64,000 nucleotides of DNA from Diplodia intermedia (GCA_021495925.1 JAKEKT010000001.1:992001-1056000); one strand, 5' to 3'; positions 11,401-21,541 are shown, counted from the stretch's first letter. Notes: generated by a model from the sequence alone, not told the origin. Numbers and translations: made by a program.

Positions 11401-13014
11401 CTGGGGGGCGACAAGGCCGGCGCCGCACAAGTCAATTTGGAACCCGGTGACAAGCCCTCGGACATCTACTCTGCTGTGGCTGGGCTCGTCAAAAACTATG
11501 TTGCCGCTGACGCGAAAGCGACTGACCGCCCGTATGCAAAGATCTTAGACGGGAAAATCACCCGTAAAGTTGTCAAGCAGACAGTCATGACAAATGTCTA
11601 CGGTGTCACTTTCACGGGTGCGCGCCTGCAGGTAATCAAACAACTCGAGGACATCCTCTCTGAGGAAGAACAAAAAGCGGGGCTCTTCCAGATGGGCGGA
11701 TATATCGCGAGATTGATCTTCCAAGCCTTAGGCCAGATGTTCAACGGTGCGCAAGATATTCAGGAGTGGCTAGGAACATGTGCAAACAGAATCGCCACAT
11801 CCCTCACACCCGAACAAATCGACATGATCGAAGCGCATATAGCGTCCGGCGCGAGCGAAGAAGGAACCCCTGACCCGCGTTTCCGTCAGAGAAAGACGAC
11901 GGCGAAAAAGAAGAGCATTACTACTAAAGACATCGCGTCGCAGTTCCGCGCTACCGTCATCTGGACCACGCCCCTCAAAATGCCTGTTGTGCAGCCCTAC
12001 CGCCGGGCAACAACCCGCGAGATTACCACTGTTCTTCAGTACCTCACAATCGTCCAGCCCCAGACCACTGACACCGTGGACAAGCGCAAGCAACTCCAAG
12101 CCTTCCCGCCAAACTTCATTCACTCGCTCGACGCCACACACATGCTACTCTCGGCGCTCAAATGCAACGAAATCGGCCTCTCGTTCGCCTCCGTCCACGA
12201 CTCCTTCTGGACGCACGCCGCCGACATCCCGCTTATGAACCGCGTGCTGCGCGACGCCTTCGTGCGTATGCACTCGGAGGACATCGTGGGCCGGCTGCAC
12301 GAGGAGTTCACCATCCGGTATCGAGACTGCGTATACCTCGCATCAGTGCACCCAAGCTCGCCGCTCGGCCAACGCATTTCGGCGCTGCGCAGGGAAAGCA
12401 CGGTCGCCGCCAAGAAGAGTGTACAGAAGGGTTACATGCTGATCGACGAACTACTGACTGAGCGCAAGCGCCAACGCTTGCTGAATAGCGAGGACGAAGA
12501 GGAGCGCGCCAAGGGCCGCGCCATGGTCACGCCCGCATCGCTCTACGACGCCGCTCGCGAGGATGAGACGACCGCGGTGGAGATCAGCACCGACGACGAG
12601 GTGCACGTCACCCGCCTGGGCGACACGTCTAGTAGCAAGGCTGGCGCCACTGTGAAGCCCGCAGTGCGCGGCAAGAAGAAGGCGGTGGCGAACCAAGACG
12701 CTTCCGAGAACGAGACGGACGCGATGGAAGAAGAGAACGACGACGACGACGACGGCGGCGACGACGACGACGATATGCTCGAGGGCGTCATGGGCGAGCA
12801 GCATCTATCCGCTCCTCCAACCGAGCAAGCCGCCGAGGACGAAGCCACTGCCGCTGCTTCCGGAGAGCAGCAGCAGCAGCAGGAGAAACCGAAGCGGAAA
12901 GCGCCGAGCAGGTCCCCCGTCAAGTTCTGGCTGCCAGTTGAGTTCCCGGACGCGCCCAAGAAAGGTGATTTTGACGTCACCCGCTTGAAGGACAGCACGT
13001 ACTTCTTCTCATGA
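8500..13014 (+). CDS. rpo41: Mitochondrial DNA-directed RNA polymerase
   Basis: Single-subunit, T7-phage-like RNA polymerase that transcribes mitochondrial DNA. Single exon. Taking the Met at 8500 gives 1,504 residues beginning MLAQVARRRSRRDACRR, a good Arg-rich presequence; the frame is open from 8329, so a longer form is possible. Catalytic motifs are intact: palm Asp D956 in PVHQDGTCNGLQHY, fingers helix R1022/K1026/Y1034 in TRKVVKQTVMTNVYG, and second palm Asp D1234 in FASVHDSFWTHA. Around residue 690 the entry block VVEPLPWTGYRKGGFL starts the polymerase part. Two oddities: residues 541-592 are seven KDGEDV repeats (an in-frame minisatellite), and about 1395-1465 is a Glu/Asp/Gln-rich low-complexity insert before the conserved C-terminal LKDSTYFFS. 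The N-terminal third is the poorly conserved PPR-like region. Confidence 0.96.
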   Translation: MLAQVARRRSRRDACRRLSRVANQLYLPWLCPALSRGNSSLSPIARDPDNRTAQQRSCTMATSHSRTLATAAAEAMSQIKNSPVFDQIPQDRLSRERGSQTPSDPSPLLQWKEARPLVVHASAVAPPPRLNYFNGIGGDPAELHSNLQACLRVGRLDRAAALLRRMRELYSPSAPELLEANNMYMLQVMERVLAKQPGYTINTLSAWFENELRDNDIAPNSVTYTCMLRTAILTLDGSKRERLIRRYLWLAEQSGVLDSVLTNEAWSDDEYGILAEVRPDLIGEELPVDSEEPERGDFVGEAVSRPSPMDNDIPMVRAAEQKGVGLQTVKSALSIFSNREELEKSLPYPHDLHGYTKEEKDQVYARMRQDRLEEDTVDAAIERWRQEHQNMQKLGITSALQTKPMEALMWQWYSAMVPLFKQDLENINKAYEGKEFGDGRAEYMVTGPFLEAFTPEKLAATSLIVTVSAFGSSEHFDGMKTTNMVMAIGKQLAAEHRLMVAQSVQSNHSIYKKTSARRLRTLLKYSKAINLDQTKPSNDTKDGEDVVSKDGEDVSKDGEDVVSKDGEDVSKDGEDVVSKDGEDVSKDGEDVSKNYEDLRDLEWAPMIKAKVGAICLSRILEATKIPVTREEKETRRKLTSTEPAFHHVTMYVAGRRSGMIRVHDKVVDKLKREPLRGSFGTKYPMVVEPLPWTGYRKGGFLRYPEPLIKEKKSDDSQRIYAKAAIEKGDMNQVLAGLSVLGKTAWKVNRDVLKVVVEAWNTGEPVAGIAPENPKMDVPPEPGPGATKKEIADWISEKRKIENAKSGYHSQRCFQNFQLEVARAFRDEIFYFPHNMDFRGRAYPIPPLLNHLGADLARGLLTFGKGKELGAVGLSWLKIHLANVFGYDKASLTDREAFAMEHIQDIYDSCENPLTGRRWWLQAEDPWQCLATCFELKHALDSPDPSKYVSYLPVHQDGTCNGLQHYAALGGDKAGAAQVNLEPGDKPSDIYSAVAGLVKNYVAADAKATDRPYAKILDGKITRKVVKQTVMTNVYGVTFTGARLQVIKQLEDILSEEEQKAGLFQMGGYIARLIFQALGQMFNGAQDIQEWLGTCANRIATSLTPEQIDMIEAHIASGASEEGTPDPRFRQRKTTAKKKSITTKDIASQFRATVIWTTPLKMPVVQPYRRATTREITTVLQYLTIVQPQTTDTVDKRKQLQAFPPNFIHSLDATHMLLSALKCNEIGLSFASVHDSFWTHAADIPLMNRVLRDAFVRMHSEDIVGRLHEEFTIRYRDCVYLASVHPSSPLGQRISALRRESTVAAKKSVQKGYMLIDELLTERKRQRLLNSEDEEERAKGRAMVTPASLYDAAREDETTAVEISTDDEVHVTRLGDTSSSKAGATVKPAVRGKKKAVANQDASENETDAMEEENDDDDDGGDDDDDMLEGVMGEQHLSAPPTEQAAEDEATAAASGEQQQQQEKPKRKAPSRSPVKFWLPVEFPDAPKKGDFDVTRLKDSTYFFS
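10111..10278 (+). repeat. In-frame minisatellite in rpo41
   Basis: Three near-perfect 45-base units, each coding KDGEDVVSKDGEDVS, followed by a 21-base unit coding KDGEDVS. All units are multiples of three, so copy changes keep the frame. The flanking sequence is ordinary Rpo41. Confidence 0.95.
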
Positions 13015-13680
13015 GAGGAGAAATTCGGAGGCGGAGACGAAGATGATGCGTGAAGAAAATGGGAAGACGTATTTTGGTAGTGTCGCTGTACAGGCTGGGC
13101 TGCCACGTCACGAATCTGGAGTTTATTTCATGTTTTTTTTTTTCAACCTTCGGAAATAATCGGGTGGGTGGGTTGTTTTCATGCGCTTGGAGTTGGTAAA
13201 AGCATTTTCATGGAGTTCTTGTCGGATCGGACAGAACAAAAGATCTAGTGTGCAGTATAGATGAGGAAATTCCACTCCAGTCGAAAACCCCGGAACTTTG
13301 TTTCATCACTGTTTGGCCATTTCATAGAATTCTTGTTACCTGCTGTGATTATAGTTTCTAGAGCCGTCTGATTCGAAGTTCGCTCTGACCACGTTGCATG
13401 ATAAAGTCACAGTAGGGATGGTCAAAGTGAACGCATGCAAGCAAAAAGAGATTGCCACCTCCCATTGGATGATTGTTCTCACGATAGTCTCTGGCAGAAG
13501 GAATGCTAAGTCGCTGTGCTCAGTGATAACTAGTAGTGGGGAAAGGTCCACTCCCATCCATCAATCCAGAAAAAGGTCGGCAGCAGGGAGGGTGGAAAGA
13601 GACAGGAAAGAGCGTTGCAGTTGTCTCCATCCAATTTCCTTGCCATTCAAATTTGACCGTTTTTGCGCTCTTAAAAACAT
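13015..13680. other. Convergent 3' flanks, rpo41 / RhoGDI
   Basis: 666 bases between convergent genes, with a T tract near 13135-13144. No gene-like open frame. Confidence 0.5.
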
Positions 13681-16407
13681 CTACCAGTCTTTCTTGATGT
13701 CGAACGCCCACTCGAACTTGAGATGCGTCTGGTTGTCATCGTCAATGAACTTGGAAACGGCAGTGTAGTGACCGCGAGCGATCATGCCCGAAGGAGCCAC
13801 CTCAGGCTCGACTGCGACTTGCGTAAGCACGATATGAACAAACGGTCTCAGTATGACATCACACGTACATTTCTTCTCGTAGTGAGGCTTATCGGAAGTG
13901 TTGGGAGAATAGCTGCCCTGCAAATAGTCAGTCTTTGAGGCGGACTTGAATCGCGCCTTCGGAACTTACAATCATCTCCTGCATTTTGTTGCTGACACCC
14001 ATCCTCTTGACAACCTGAATGTACTTCAGGCCAGAAAGAATCTGATGCTGAACCTTGAAGATAGCCTTCATACGGAACTGAGCCCCCTCTTTAATTGAGA
14101 AAGGCTTCTCCTTCAAATGATCAACAGCACCGGGTGCGGAAAGATCGATGATGATATCAGGACGGCCCTCGACCTTGAAAGAGTTCAGCATGTGGTGAAC
14201 ACCACGAGAACCAATACTTGAATGCCTACCTCAAGGCCAAGAGACAAAATGATGACAGTACGAGGGTCATTCGGGTCCGAAAGAGTGTTGCCAGAACCGA
14301 TGCCCAAGGACTCCTTCCACTTGCGAAGCGACTCGTCATTCTGATCTGTGGGGAATCACATCAGCAAACTAGCCTGTTCAAGACGTGCTTCTCCATGTGC
14401 TTCTCCATGTGCTTCTCCATGTGCCGTGGCAGATAAAGATGTAAAATCTGAGGAGTATCCACAGCCTCCAATGTCAATGCTGTTAGTCCATGGCAAGACC
14501 GGGTGAGCGCTCATCCGCTCGGAGGTCACGGGCTTGTTCAGATTGAAACAAAGCTTTTTCTTGAGCTTCCAGATCCAGAAGAATTTCCTTCAAACCCATA
14601 AGGTCATACCTCTTCGTCATTCCCTTCTCCATCTGACTCCGTGAACTGGACAAGTTGCGCTAGGATTCTGATTCTCTGGTTGGCCCTGTAGCTGGTTCTG
14701 GGGATTGTTCTCTTGTTGGCCTGGCGGAGGATTGTGCGGTTGATTACGCCGCAACATTCGACCTCTGACTTGCTGGGACCAAGACTGTGGTTGTGACTGG
14801 TTTAACGGGGTTGAAGAGGGATTGTTCTCCGGTTGATCTTGTAGCTGGTTCTGGGGACTGTTCTCATGTTGGCCCGGCGGAGGATTGTGTGATTGATCAA
14901 GATGGAAGATTCGGTTGAAGAATCTTCGGAACCAAGAACGTGATTGTGGCTGGTTCAACGGGTTCGAGGGTTGTTGGTTCTCTGGCGGACCTGTCGTGGC
15001 ACGCTCCGAGTGCGGCGTTCGGGGGCCCCTCTGGAACAAGCGATCGCTGCGGGACGGTGGGTTATGTTCCCTCCAGAGACGTTGTTCCCTCTCCGGACGT
15101 TGCTCCTCTTGTTTGCGTTCTAGATGGTTTAATATACGAAGAGTGTCCGCATCTGACTCTACAGACCCGGCTCCGGTATCTACGCGGAACAGAGCGAAGG
15201 GATCGAAGGCCTCGTACGTGCGAACGCAACATCGAGGCTGTGTCGGTGTTCAAAGTCGGTACCAAGGAAGAAGCTGAAGCACTTGGCCGTTGTAGCTCAA
15301 CCGCTTTTTGAGAAGTAGCGCCGTTTTGCTTGAGTGGAACCTGTAAAGGCTGGGAATTGCACTGACAGCATTGCACTGACAGCTGAGTTGCAGCTGAGGG
15401 AGGCACTCCATGGTGGCGGCGGAGCTGTAGATGGAAGAAAGCGAAACCTCCTCTGATGCAGGGCGTGCCGGACAGCTCTCAGAAGTGGGGGAAAGACGAA
15501 AAACAGTTGGGTGTGAGTGGGTAGCAGTAAGATTTGGCTAGAGAAAGGCTGTGCGCAACAATGGTCGATTGACAGGCAGCCGATGGAGACAGATATTGAT
15601 GAGAGAAGAGAGGGGCAGAACGAAAGCGTAGGAAGACGATGGTACGCGTGCTGCGATCCTTCCCGAGGAAGTGACTCCCTGGCCCCTTCTCAGAAGCAAG
15701 CAGAGGCCACCTATTGCTTCAATCGCGGCCACTAAGGAATGAAGCGGCACCCCGGACAGCAGGTGGCAGAAGATTTGAGCCCTTCCTCCATGGGTAGCTG
15801 AATCCAATATCTAGACGCATTTGCGCGCGTTCAAGTCTCGCATTGGAGCCCGGATATTGGATTCAACTACCTACATAAGCATGGAGCCTCCGAGGCAGAT
15901 CAGTTCTTCTCAGCATCGCTCCAATGGTGTCGATGGAAACCGTGGTCCGGAGATGGCAGGCGCTTGCAGCTCGCAGGGGAATCGAGGCGGGCGAGCTAAC
16001 CCAAACGGCAAGTTTGACGCGCCGCAGCCAGGCGCATCGCAACCAACATGCCAGTGCAACAGCGCGGGAGGCAAGCGCAGCAGCAACCCATGGCAGGGCC
16101 AAGCAGGCCTGTGCCCCGGACGTGGTCGCAACGGGAAGATCCAGGTCCAAATCGAGGCTCAAGTAGGGCGATCTGCAGACAGGCCGGCGATGGCATGCTG
16201 CTCCTAGTCGCGCATCCGGGGCGTCCAGCGGGCCAGGGAAGGCGGGCAGAGAGGGACCGCACGGCACAGAGAAGCACATGGATGAGATGGAGGGGGCGTC
16301 TACTCACCCAGCTGCTGATACTCGTCAATCGTCTTCTTCTCGCCGATCTTGAAGCCCTCGGTGTGCTCGGGGGCAAGCTCGTCGTCGTGGTGCTCGGCGC
16401 TGGACAT
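13681..16407 (-). CDS. rdi1: Rho GDP-dissociation inhibitor with a 1,962-base first intron
   Basis: RhoGDI extracts prenylated Rho-family GTPases (Cdc42, Rho1, Rac) from membranes and holds them GDP-bound in the cytosol. Five exons: 16407-16308, 14345-14230, 14173-13970, 13917-13869 and 13811-13681. They join in frame to 199 residues, normal for the family. Exon 1 gives MSSAEHHDDELAPEHTEGFK then IGEKKTIDEYQQL, the N-terminal regulatory arm. Exon 2 gives DQNDESLRKWKESLGIG; the split codon G|AT restores Asp exactly. The rest is the immunoglobulin-like isoprenyl-binding domain (KPFSIKEGAQFRMKAIFKVQ, SGLKYIQVVKR) ending FEWAFDIKKDW. Introns 2-4 are 52-57 bases, but intron 1 is 1,962 bases, extreme for an ascomycete, and holds a candidate nested gene. 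The donor is GTGAGT and the acceptor CCCCACAG. Confidence 0.93.
14385..14420. repeat. Three tandem 12-base units
   Basis: GTGCTTCTCCAT occurs three times in a row, inside the long RhoGDI intron about 40-75 bases from its acceptor. On the minus strand two frames stay open through it, one giving repeated MEKH and the other repeated AHGE, so it may belong to a terminal exon of the nested candidate. Confidence 0.9.
14617..15411 (-). CDS. Candidate gene or decaying gene nested in the RhoGDI intron
   Basis: No family is recognised. A Met codon at 15411 sits in an excellent start context (GCCGCCACCATGG) and opens 53 codons to an in-frame TGA (15252-15250). The same frame is then open down to 14617. 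The downstream part looks protein-like: a charged block (ADTLRILNHLERKQEEQRPE), then a Pro/Gln/Asn-rich segment made of two copies of a 51-residue unit containing HNPPPGQ and PQNQLQ. At its end TGA overlaps an ATG (ATGA) that opens a 45-codon helical frame, 14620-14483 (MTKRYDLMGLKEILLDLEAQ). A 45-base intron could remove the TGA, but that is short for these genes. A gene with unrecognised introns, or one decaying through a stop and a frameshift, both fit. Confidence 0.3.
14680..14985 (-). repeat. Tandem duplication, two 153-base units
   Basis: Copies at 14985-14833 and 14832-14680 encode matching 51-residue segments (PEN..PS.PLNQ.Q..SW, R..NQ/DQ.HNPPPGQ.EN.PQNQLQ.QPEN). The duplication kept the reading frame, and many differences are conservative at protein level, which hints at past coding. 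Confidence 0.75.
15793..15871. repeat. 19-base inverted repeat with a 41-base loop
   Basis: Arms GGTAGCTGAATCCAATATC (15793-15811) and GATATTGGATTCAACTACC (15853-15871) are reverse complements with one mismatch. The loop holds a tRNA T-arm-like string (GCGTTCAAGTCTCGC), but a full tRNA cannot be folded from it. It lies within the long RhoGDI intron, upstream of the nested candidate. Confidence 0.85.
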
Positions 16408-17171
16408 GATGCCGGAGATGCAACAGAAGCGGGTGCGGTGCGATGGGGGCAAGGAAGGGGAGGTGTGCTTGATTGAGGGGGGAGAGTCGACACCAGCTCG
16501 AGAGCCCCTCTGTTTTGAGTTGCTCCGTTCTGCCCCACGCTGGCGAGCCCTGGCCAGCCTTCTTCACCGCCGCAGTCCAGAATCGAGCCCGACGCACGCC
16601 GCGTCACGTGCCGTTCTGCAGCCAGCCCGCACGCCGCCGACGCTGAGGGCACGCAGCTGTGCCAAACAACGCCCGCTGCGCCGGCTCCTGCTGCCTGCAT
16701 GCAATATCAATATTGCCAGCGCGCGATCTTCACGTGATCGTCGCCAGGTAGCAGCTGCGCGCCCGCTGCGCCTGGACAGAGCGTGTCCTCTTCAGCTGTG
16801 CAGCGCGCGAGCATGCAGACGGCGCTCGTCCAATGGCGGCGGCAGCCCTGCGCAGCTCTGGCGCAGCCGCGGGCTCGGCTCGATCCCCTTTTGTGCAAGT
16901 CACGGTGTGCGGGAGCAGGGGCGGCCGGACTGCGGAGCATCAAAGCTCGCCCTCTGCGGCGCGACCGCAACTCTGGTCATTTCGCGTTCGCGTCGTCTCC
17001 CCCCTCAGCACCATCGCCATCGCATTCTTCGCCCGCATTCGCACAGCCGCTCCCCGCGCTGGTCACCGCCGTTGTCGCTCTCCTGCCACCTCTCGACAGA
17101 CTCCCACTCCGGCCTGCGGCGCGTCCGTCAGTGAGCTCAACCACCGCCTGATCCAGCAGCCCGCCTCCCCC
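16408..17171. promoter_or_regulatory. Divergent promoter, rdi1 / Bqt4-like gene
   Basis: 764 GC-rich bases. Two E-boxes: TCACGTG at 16604-16610 (about 200 bases upstream of rdi1) and the palindrome TCACGTGA at 16730-16737. Open frames on both strands follow from base composition. Confidence 0.5.
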
Positions 17172-18612
17172 ATGGCCTCCACACGCTCCCTTCCCGAAGC
17201 GCGCAATCCGCTCGTCTTGCCCGAGCACACTCCGCCGCGTACGTGCAGCCCGCGCCCCAATGCGCCCTTCTCCGCCCTCCGTCTGAGCTGCACTAACTCG
17301 CGCGCAGTCGAGATCCTCATCGAGCGCCGCCGCTTGGGACAGACCAACCTGCACGTCAAGCCGGGCCAAGTCGGCGTGTCCAATGCGACCAAAGCCGAGA
17401 ATCTCGGCCTGTTTGACTACGCCCATTTGCGCGTCCCGCTGCCCAAAGACCTCAAAGGCTCGGGAATCTTCAACTTGCAGAAGAATCAGGCTTACCCGGA
17501 GTCATATTTTCTAATGGTAAGGTTTCCCGGGACGCCTGGGTGCTGGACAGACGCTGATGGAGATGCGCAGCGCCGCAGCAACGATGGCTACATCAGCGCG
17601 ACCGGCATGTTCAAAGCCGCGTTCCCGTGGGCGTCCCTTGCAGAGGAGGAGACCGAGCGCACCCACCACAAGTCGCTGCCAACCGCTGGGGATGAGGAAG
17701 TGGCGGGCAACGTCTGGATCTCCCCCGATGACGGTACGTCCTTTACTGTTCTTGGCATTGCTGGCACAATCGCTGACGTGGTTGGACAGCTCTCTCGCTT
17801 GCGGAGGAGTATGGCATGAAGGCTTGGATCGTGGCGCTTGTGGATCCCGCACCCATTGAGAAGGGCACCAAGGACAAGGGCTCGCACGAGATCTCTACTC
17901 CTCCAAAGTTCATCGTTCCAGACAAGAATCAGTTCTTTCCGCCAGCGTCGGCGACCACAGTTCGCACACGCGGCAGGGAGTTGCGCTCCGCGTCACCCAG
18001 CAAGTCATCCCCACGCAAGATCGCTTCTCCCCGCAAGCCCCGCACGACCAGGAAGAGCGCGAGGGAGGCGCGTGAGGGGACGCCTAGTACCCTGTCCAAG
18101 GAGCTCGAGTCCACTCCCGCACCGTCGGAGCCGGCAGAATCTGTCAATGGCGAGGGGACGTCGGCTGGTGCTGAGAAGGTTCGCGTCGAGGTCGACGAGA
18201 CAGTGACGAAGGAGGGAGAGGTTGAAACCACGACAACTGCTGTCAAGGTTGATGTGCCGGCCGACCACCCGGAATTGCCCCTCCCTGAGAGTCCGGAGGA
18301 GATGATCGCAAACGCACGCAAGATGGTTGAGGAAGCCAACAAAGCGGAGGGCAGCAGGAACGCGCAGAAGCGCAAGGCAGACGAAGTCGCGCCCGAGGAT
18401 GAAGATGCCGACGAGAGCACTATGGAAGTGCAGCCAGTTAAGAAGACGAAGGTGCTGGAAGAGGAGCTTCGTAAGGAAAGGGTCAGATCGAAGGCGTTCA
18501 TGGGACTGAGTGCAACGTTGGCAATTGGGTTTGTTTCCTTATCATACTCAAAGAGGCCTCTGACTGACGCGGCTGCAGTGCGATGATTCCGTTTTTCCAG
18601 AGCCTGCTGTAG
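17172..18612 (+). CDS. Bqt4-like APSES/KilA-N-domain inner nuclear membrane protein
   Basis: Five exons (17172-17238, 17308-17516, 17571-17733, 17790-18528, 18579-18612) give 403 residues. Residues about 23-170 form an APSES/KilA-N-type domain (LIERRRLGQTNLHVKPGQ, then DGYISATGMFKAAFPWA and LAEEYGMKAWIVAL). A basic Ser/Pro linker (ASPSKSSPRKIASPRKPR), an acidic region and a KRK nuclear signal follow. The protein ends in one hydrophobic segment (AFMGLSATLAIGAMIPFFQ) with almost nothing after it. This tail-anchored plan matches Schizosaccharomyces Bqt4, which ties telomeres to the inner nuclear membrane. Such proteins are often labelled APSES transcription factors, but the membrane tail argues against a soluble regulator. 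The 34-base last exon encodes half of the anchor. Intron 1 (69 bases) is a multiple of three and stop-free, so retention would insert 23 residues. Confidence 0.85.
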
Positions 18613-19975
18613 TCTTGTCGTATACGCGTCGAGGCGTGATGGGCGAGCCTGGCTGAAAATGCCAGCATGCCATATGGGAACACCATCGTTGCGATCACTT
18701 GATACCACAAGACAGGCTTCATCGGGCTAGCCCGAGTTTCCGCTTTGCGGCTTCTTCCTTCTTGAACTTGGTCCGGGGCGTTGTTGGTCAAACGTGTTAG
18801 GATTGGAATGTGCGCGGAATGCGGGTGGCAAGATCTCTCAGACCTTTTCCCAAAGGGCAAGTGGTGTGCAAGGGTTCTGTCATCAGTTATTATCCGGTCT
18901 ATGGTCTTTTTAACTTCCCCATTTTTCCTCTTCATTTTTCCCTGCTTCATGGCTCTGGCGCTCAGAAAAGCACCTTGCAATTGACAGGAACCTCAACCGG
19001 GTACTAATTTCACAAAGACGTCATGAATCAGAAAGGATGCCGACCTTATTACTCGTATTCGAGGCTTATGACCGTGCCGGCGCCGCTCGTTCCCTCTCCA
19101 CCAACGCCATCTTTCCGCCTGTCGTTACTCGTTCCTTCCTCAACAGTAGAGAATTGTGTATACTTATGTAAATCATTACTGCTGCCGAGCTGCTCTGGTC
19201 GCTCATAGACTTTACTGGCTGCGTGTCTGGTGTTGAGTCTATTGGCGGGACGCACGGGCGCTAGCAGCGAACTACCTATAGCGCAAGCACATACAATTGC
19301 ATTGCTAAGTGGCCACTAGCATGACTAGCATAGCTGCCGGCAGTCGGAGAACATGCAAGGCTCGTGCCGGGTTAGAGTTGTATATCGCTCCCGGCCCTCA
19401 TTCCGCGCCGAGCTGCCCCAGGATTTTGCAGCGCGCGTGGAATGGGGGGAGGGGGGACAAGGGCTTTAGTGGGGAATGCGGAAGAACGTATGGAGCGCGG
19501 TACTCGGTAACATGTTGGCGGATTTTAAAGTTCAGCAAATCATATTTGGGCTCTTTTCTCAACTGGTGTACGGCACAATTGCGAGGCCTTACAGTACGCA
19601 ACTCATCCCTTAGAACAATCGTATACCAGACAACTAAAGCAGACATTGGGACCGGAGTGTAGCGTTGAATCTACACTTCTGGACGCGGATTTCCATGACT
19701 TGTTGGAGCAATCCGCAAGAACCATTGGAAATGGGGAAACATCTGTACTATTTCTCGTGGCAGAGAAAACGAGTTCAATAGTAACAAAGGGAAAGGAAAA
19801 AAAAAGCATCTTTCCAACTGTTCAAGTCCACCAATGGTATCAATCCTCCCAATCACCAAATCAACGCCAACTCGCCGTCCTAACCAAATTTGTTTCCGTA
19901 AAGAACCCATAAAAAAATTCAACATCGTTGATCGTGACCGATGCAGACATGGAAATCGAATAGCAAGGACACCGA
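18613..19975. other. Convergent 3' flanks, Bqt4-like gene / nuf2
   Basis: 1,363 bases. Small open frames on both strands have no recognisable domain and no splice-consistent extension. I see nothing beyond likely 3' UTRs. Confidence 0.45.
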
Positions 19976-21541
19976 TCAAGAGTTGAAACTTTGGTCCATC
20001 TCAGTAATGTAAAGTTTGATGTGGGACTCCAGCTGGATGTACTGATCGTGGGTGTTTTTGATCTCGTTCTCGATATTCTCCTTGAGATCGGCCATCTGCA
20101 TGGTATCGCTGTCAGCTCTCCTCATACGCAGAATCCAGATTCGCAGTGGTAGCTTACCTTCTTCTCCGTCTGTTCGATTCTGACCTTTCTCCTCTCCACA
20201 TCCCGGCTCTTCTCTCCCCGCTCGTCGGCCAGCTTCTTGTGCACAGACTTCAACTCCTCCATGCGCACGCGAGCAGCTTCCGCCTTGTCCTCAGCATTCT
20301 TGCGCAGCTTCTCGGTGCGCGCGTTAACGTTGGCCAACTGTTTCGTGAGCAGCTTCTCTTGACGCTCAACATCCCGGACATTGTTCGAACGCTCGCTGAG
20401 CGCCTGTCTGTGCCGATCGGCTTTGGCCAACTCTTCCTGCTCTTGTTTGATATCTTGCGCTAGGTCCCCTAAGAGGCGCGTGCAGGCATCGACATCTTGC
20501 GTGACAGCCGTGAAAGTGTCCGTCGAGGTCTGCAGTGCGCGACCGCGACGATCGAGCGCGTCGATCGCAGCTTTATCGGCAGCCAAGTTCGCATTGAGGT
20601 CTTTAAGCGATGCTTCCAGCACGGCTGGGCTCTGAGTCGTGTATGGCCGCAGCTTCGCGGCGTCTTGGCGCACGTTCATAGTCTGCTCAGTCTTGCTCTC
20701 CAATATGTCCTTGAGCCGCCGCTGCTCCTCCTTGACCATCTCAAGTCTCTCGACGACCTTCTCTTGGCCCATTTTTAGGTCAAGCAGGCGCTGCTTGAGC
20801 TCCTTCTGCCTTTTTTCCTTGGCCACCATCTGCGTCTCGGTTGTCTTGCGGCTCCTTTCGAGCTCGTGCAAATGATTCTCCTTATCCTGGTTCTCATTGT
20901 ACAGTTGCTCGATGCGAAGCTTGGTACGTTCCGACTTGTTGAAGTGCTGGTCAATGACGGTCGTCTGCGACTCGCGGAAACGGATAAAGTTGATGATGTA
21001 GGAGAAGATTTTGACCAGGCGTTCGCGCGTGGGCTTGTAAAGGTCCTGGAATGTGAAGTCATGGATACCACACTGGCGAGCAGTCAGAAAAGCCCCGTTC
21101 GAGCAGCCGGGCCAAGCTTACTCACCTCCATCAGCAGTTTTCTCATGATGACAAAGAAGCCCATCAGGTCGCGAGTGTCCGGGGTAAAGATCCGGTCAGC
21201 CAGATCCTCGCCCGCCATGTCGTCCGCGGCGGCCTTCATTGCTGGGGCCACGACCTCGCGGGTCGTGTTCATGAGCAGCTCTGCGAACCATTCGAAGACC
21301 TTCTGGATCTGCTGCGGATTGGGCTTCTGGAGGTCGGCGATGCTGAAGTTGATACCAATGTCGCTGATGCATGATGCGATTTCACGGTCGGGCTGCGTTC
21401 GCTGTTAGCTGCATGCGTAGTTGAGGGCAGTGCGAGCATGCGCCGTACCAACGTCATGAAGGAGTCTTCCTCATGCTGACGGCTGCGGTGATTGTTCATG
21501 TTGGAGCCGCGCGCCATGCTCATGCGCGGGTTGTAATCCAT
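19976..21541 (-). CDS. nuf2: Kinetochore protein Nuf2 (Ndc80 complex)
   Basis: Subunit of the Ndc80 complex that binds spindle microtubules at the outer kinetochore; partner of Ndc80. Four exons (21541-21449, 21392-21126, 21072-20158, 20095-19976) join in frame to 464 residues, the usual size. The N-terminal calponin-homology domain runs to about residue 155 and holds the family block ISDIGINFSIADLQKPNPQQ and later CGIHDFTFQDLYKPTRERL. From about residue 165 to the end nearly everything is coiled coil (KEKRQKELKQRLLDLKMG and similar), with heptads to the last exon. The first 31 residues are a polar extension before PDREIASCISD. The CACGTGA box at 21702-21708 lies about 160 bases upstream. Confidence 0.94.

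Noticed and set aside
15787..15848. Possible tRNA in the RhoGDI intron
   Set aside because: A T-arm-like string is present, but the acceptor stem has mismatches, no D arm or anticodon arm can be placed, and the span is only about 62 bases.
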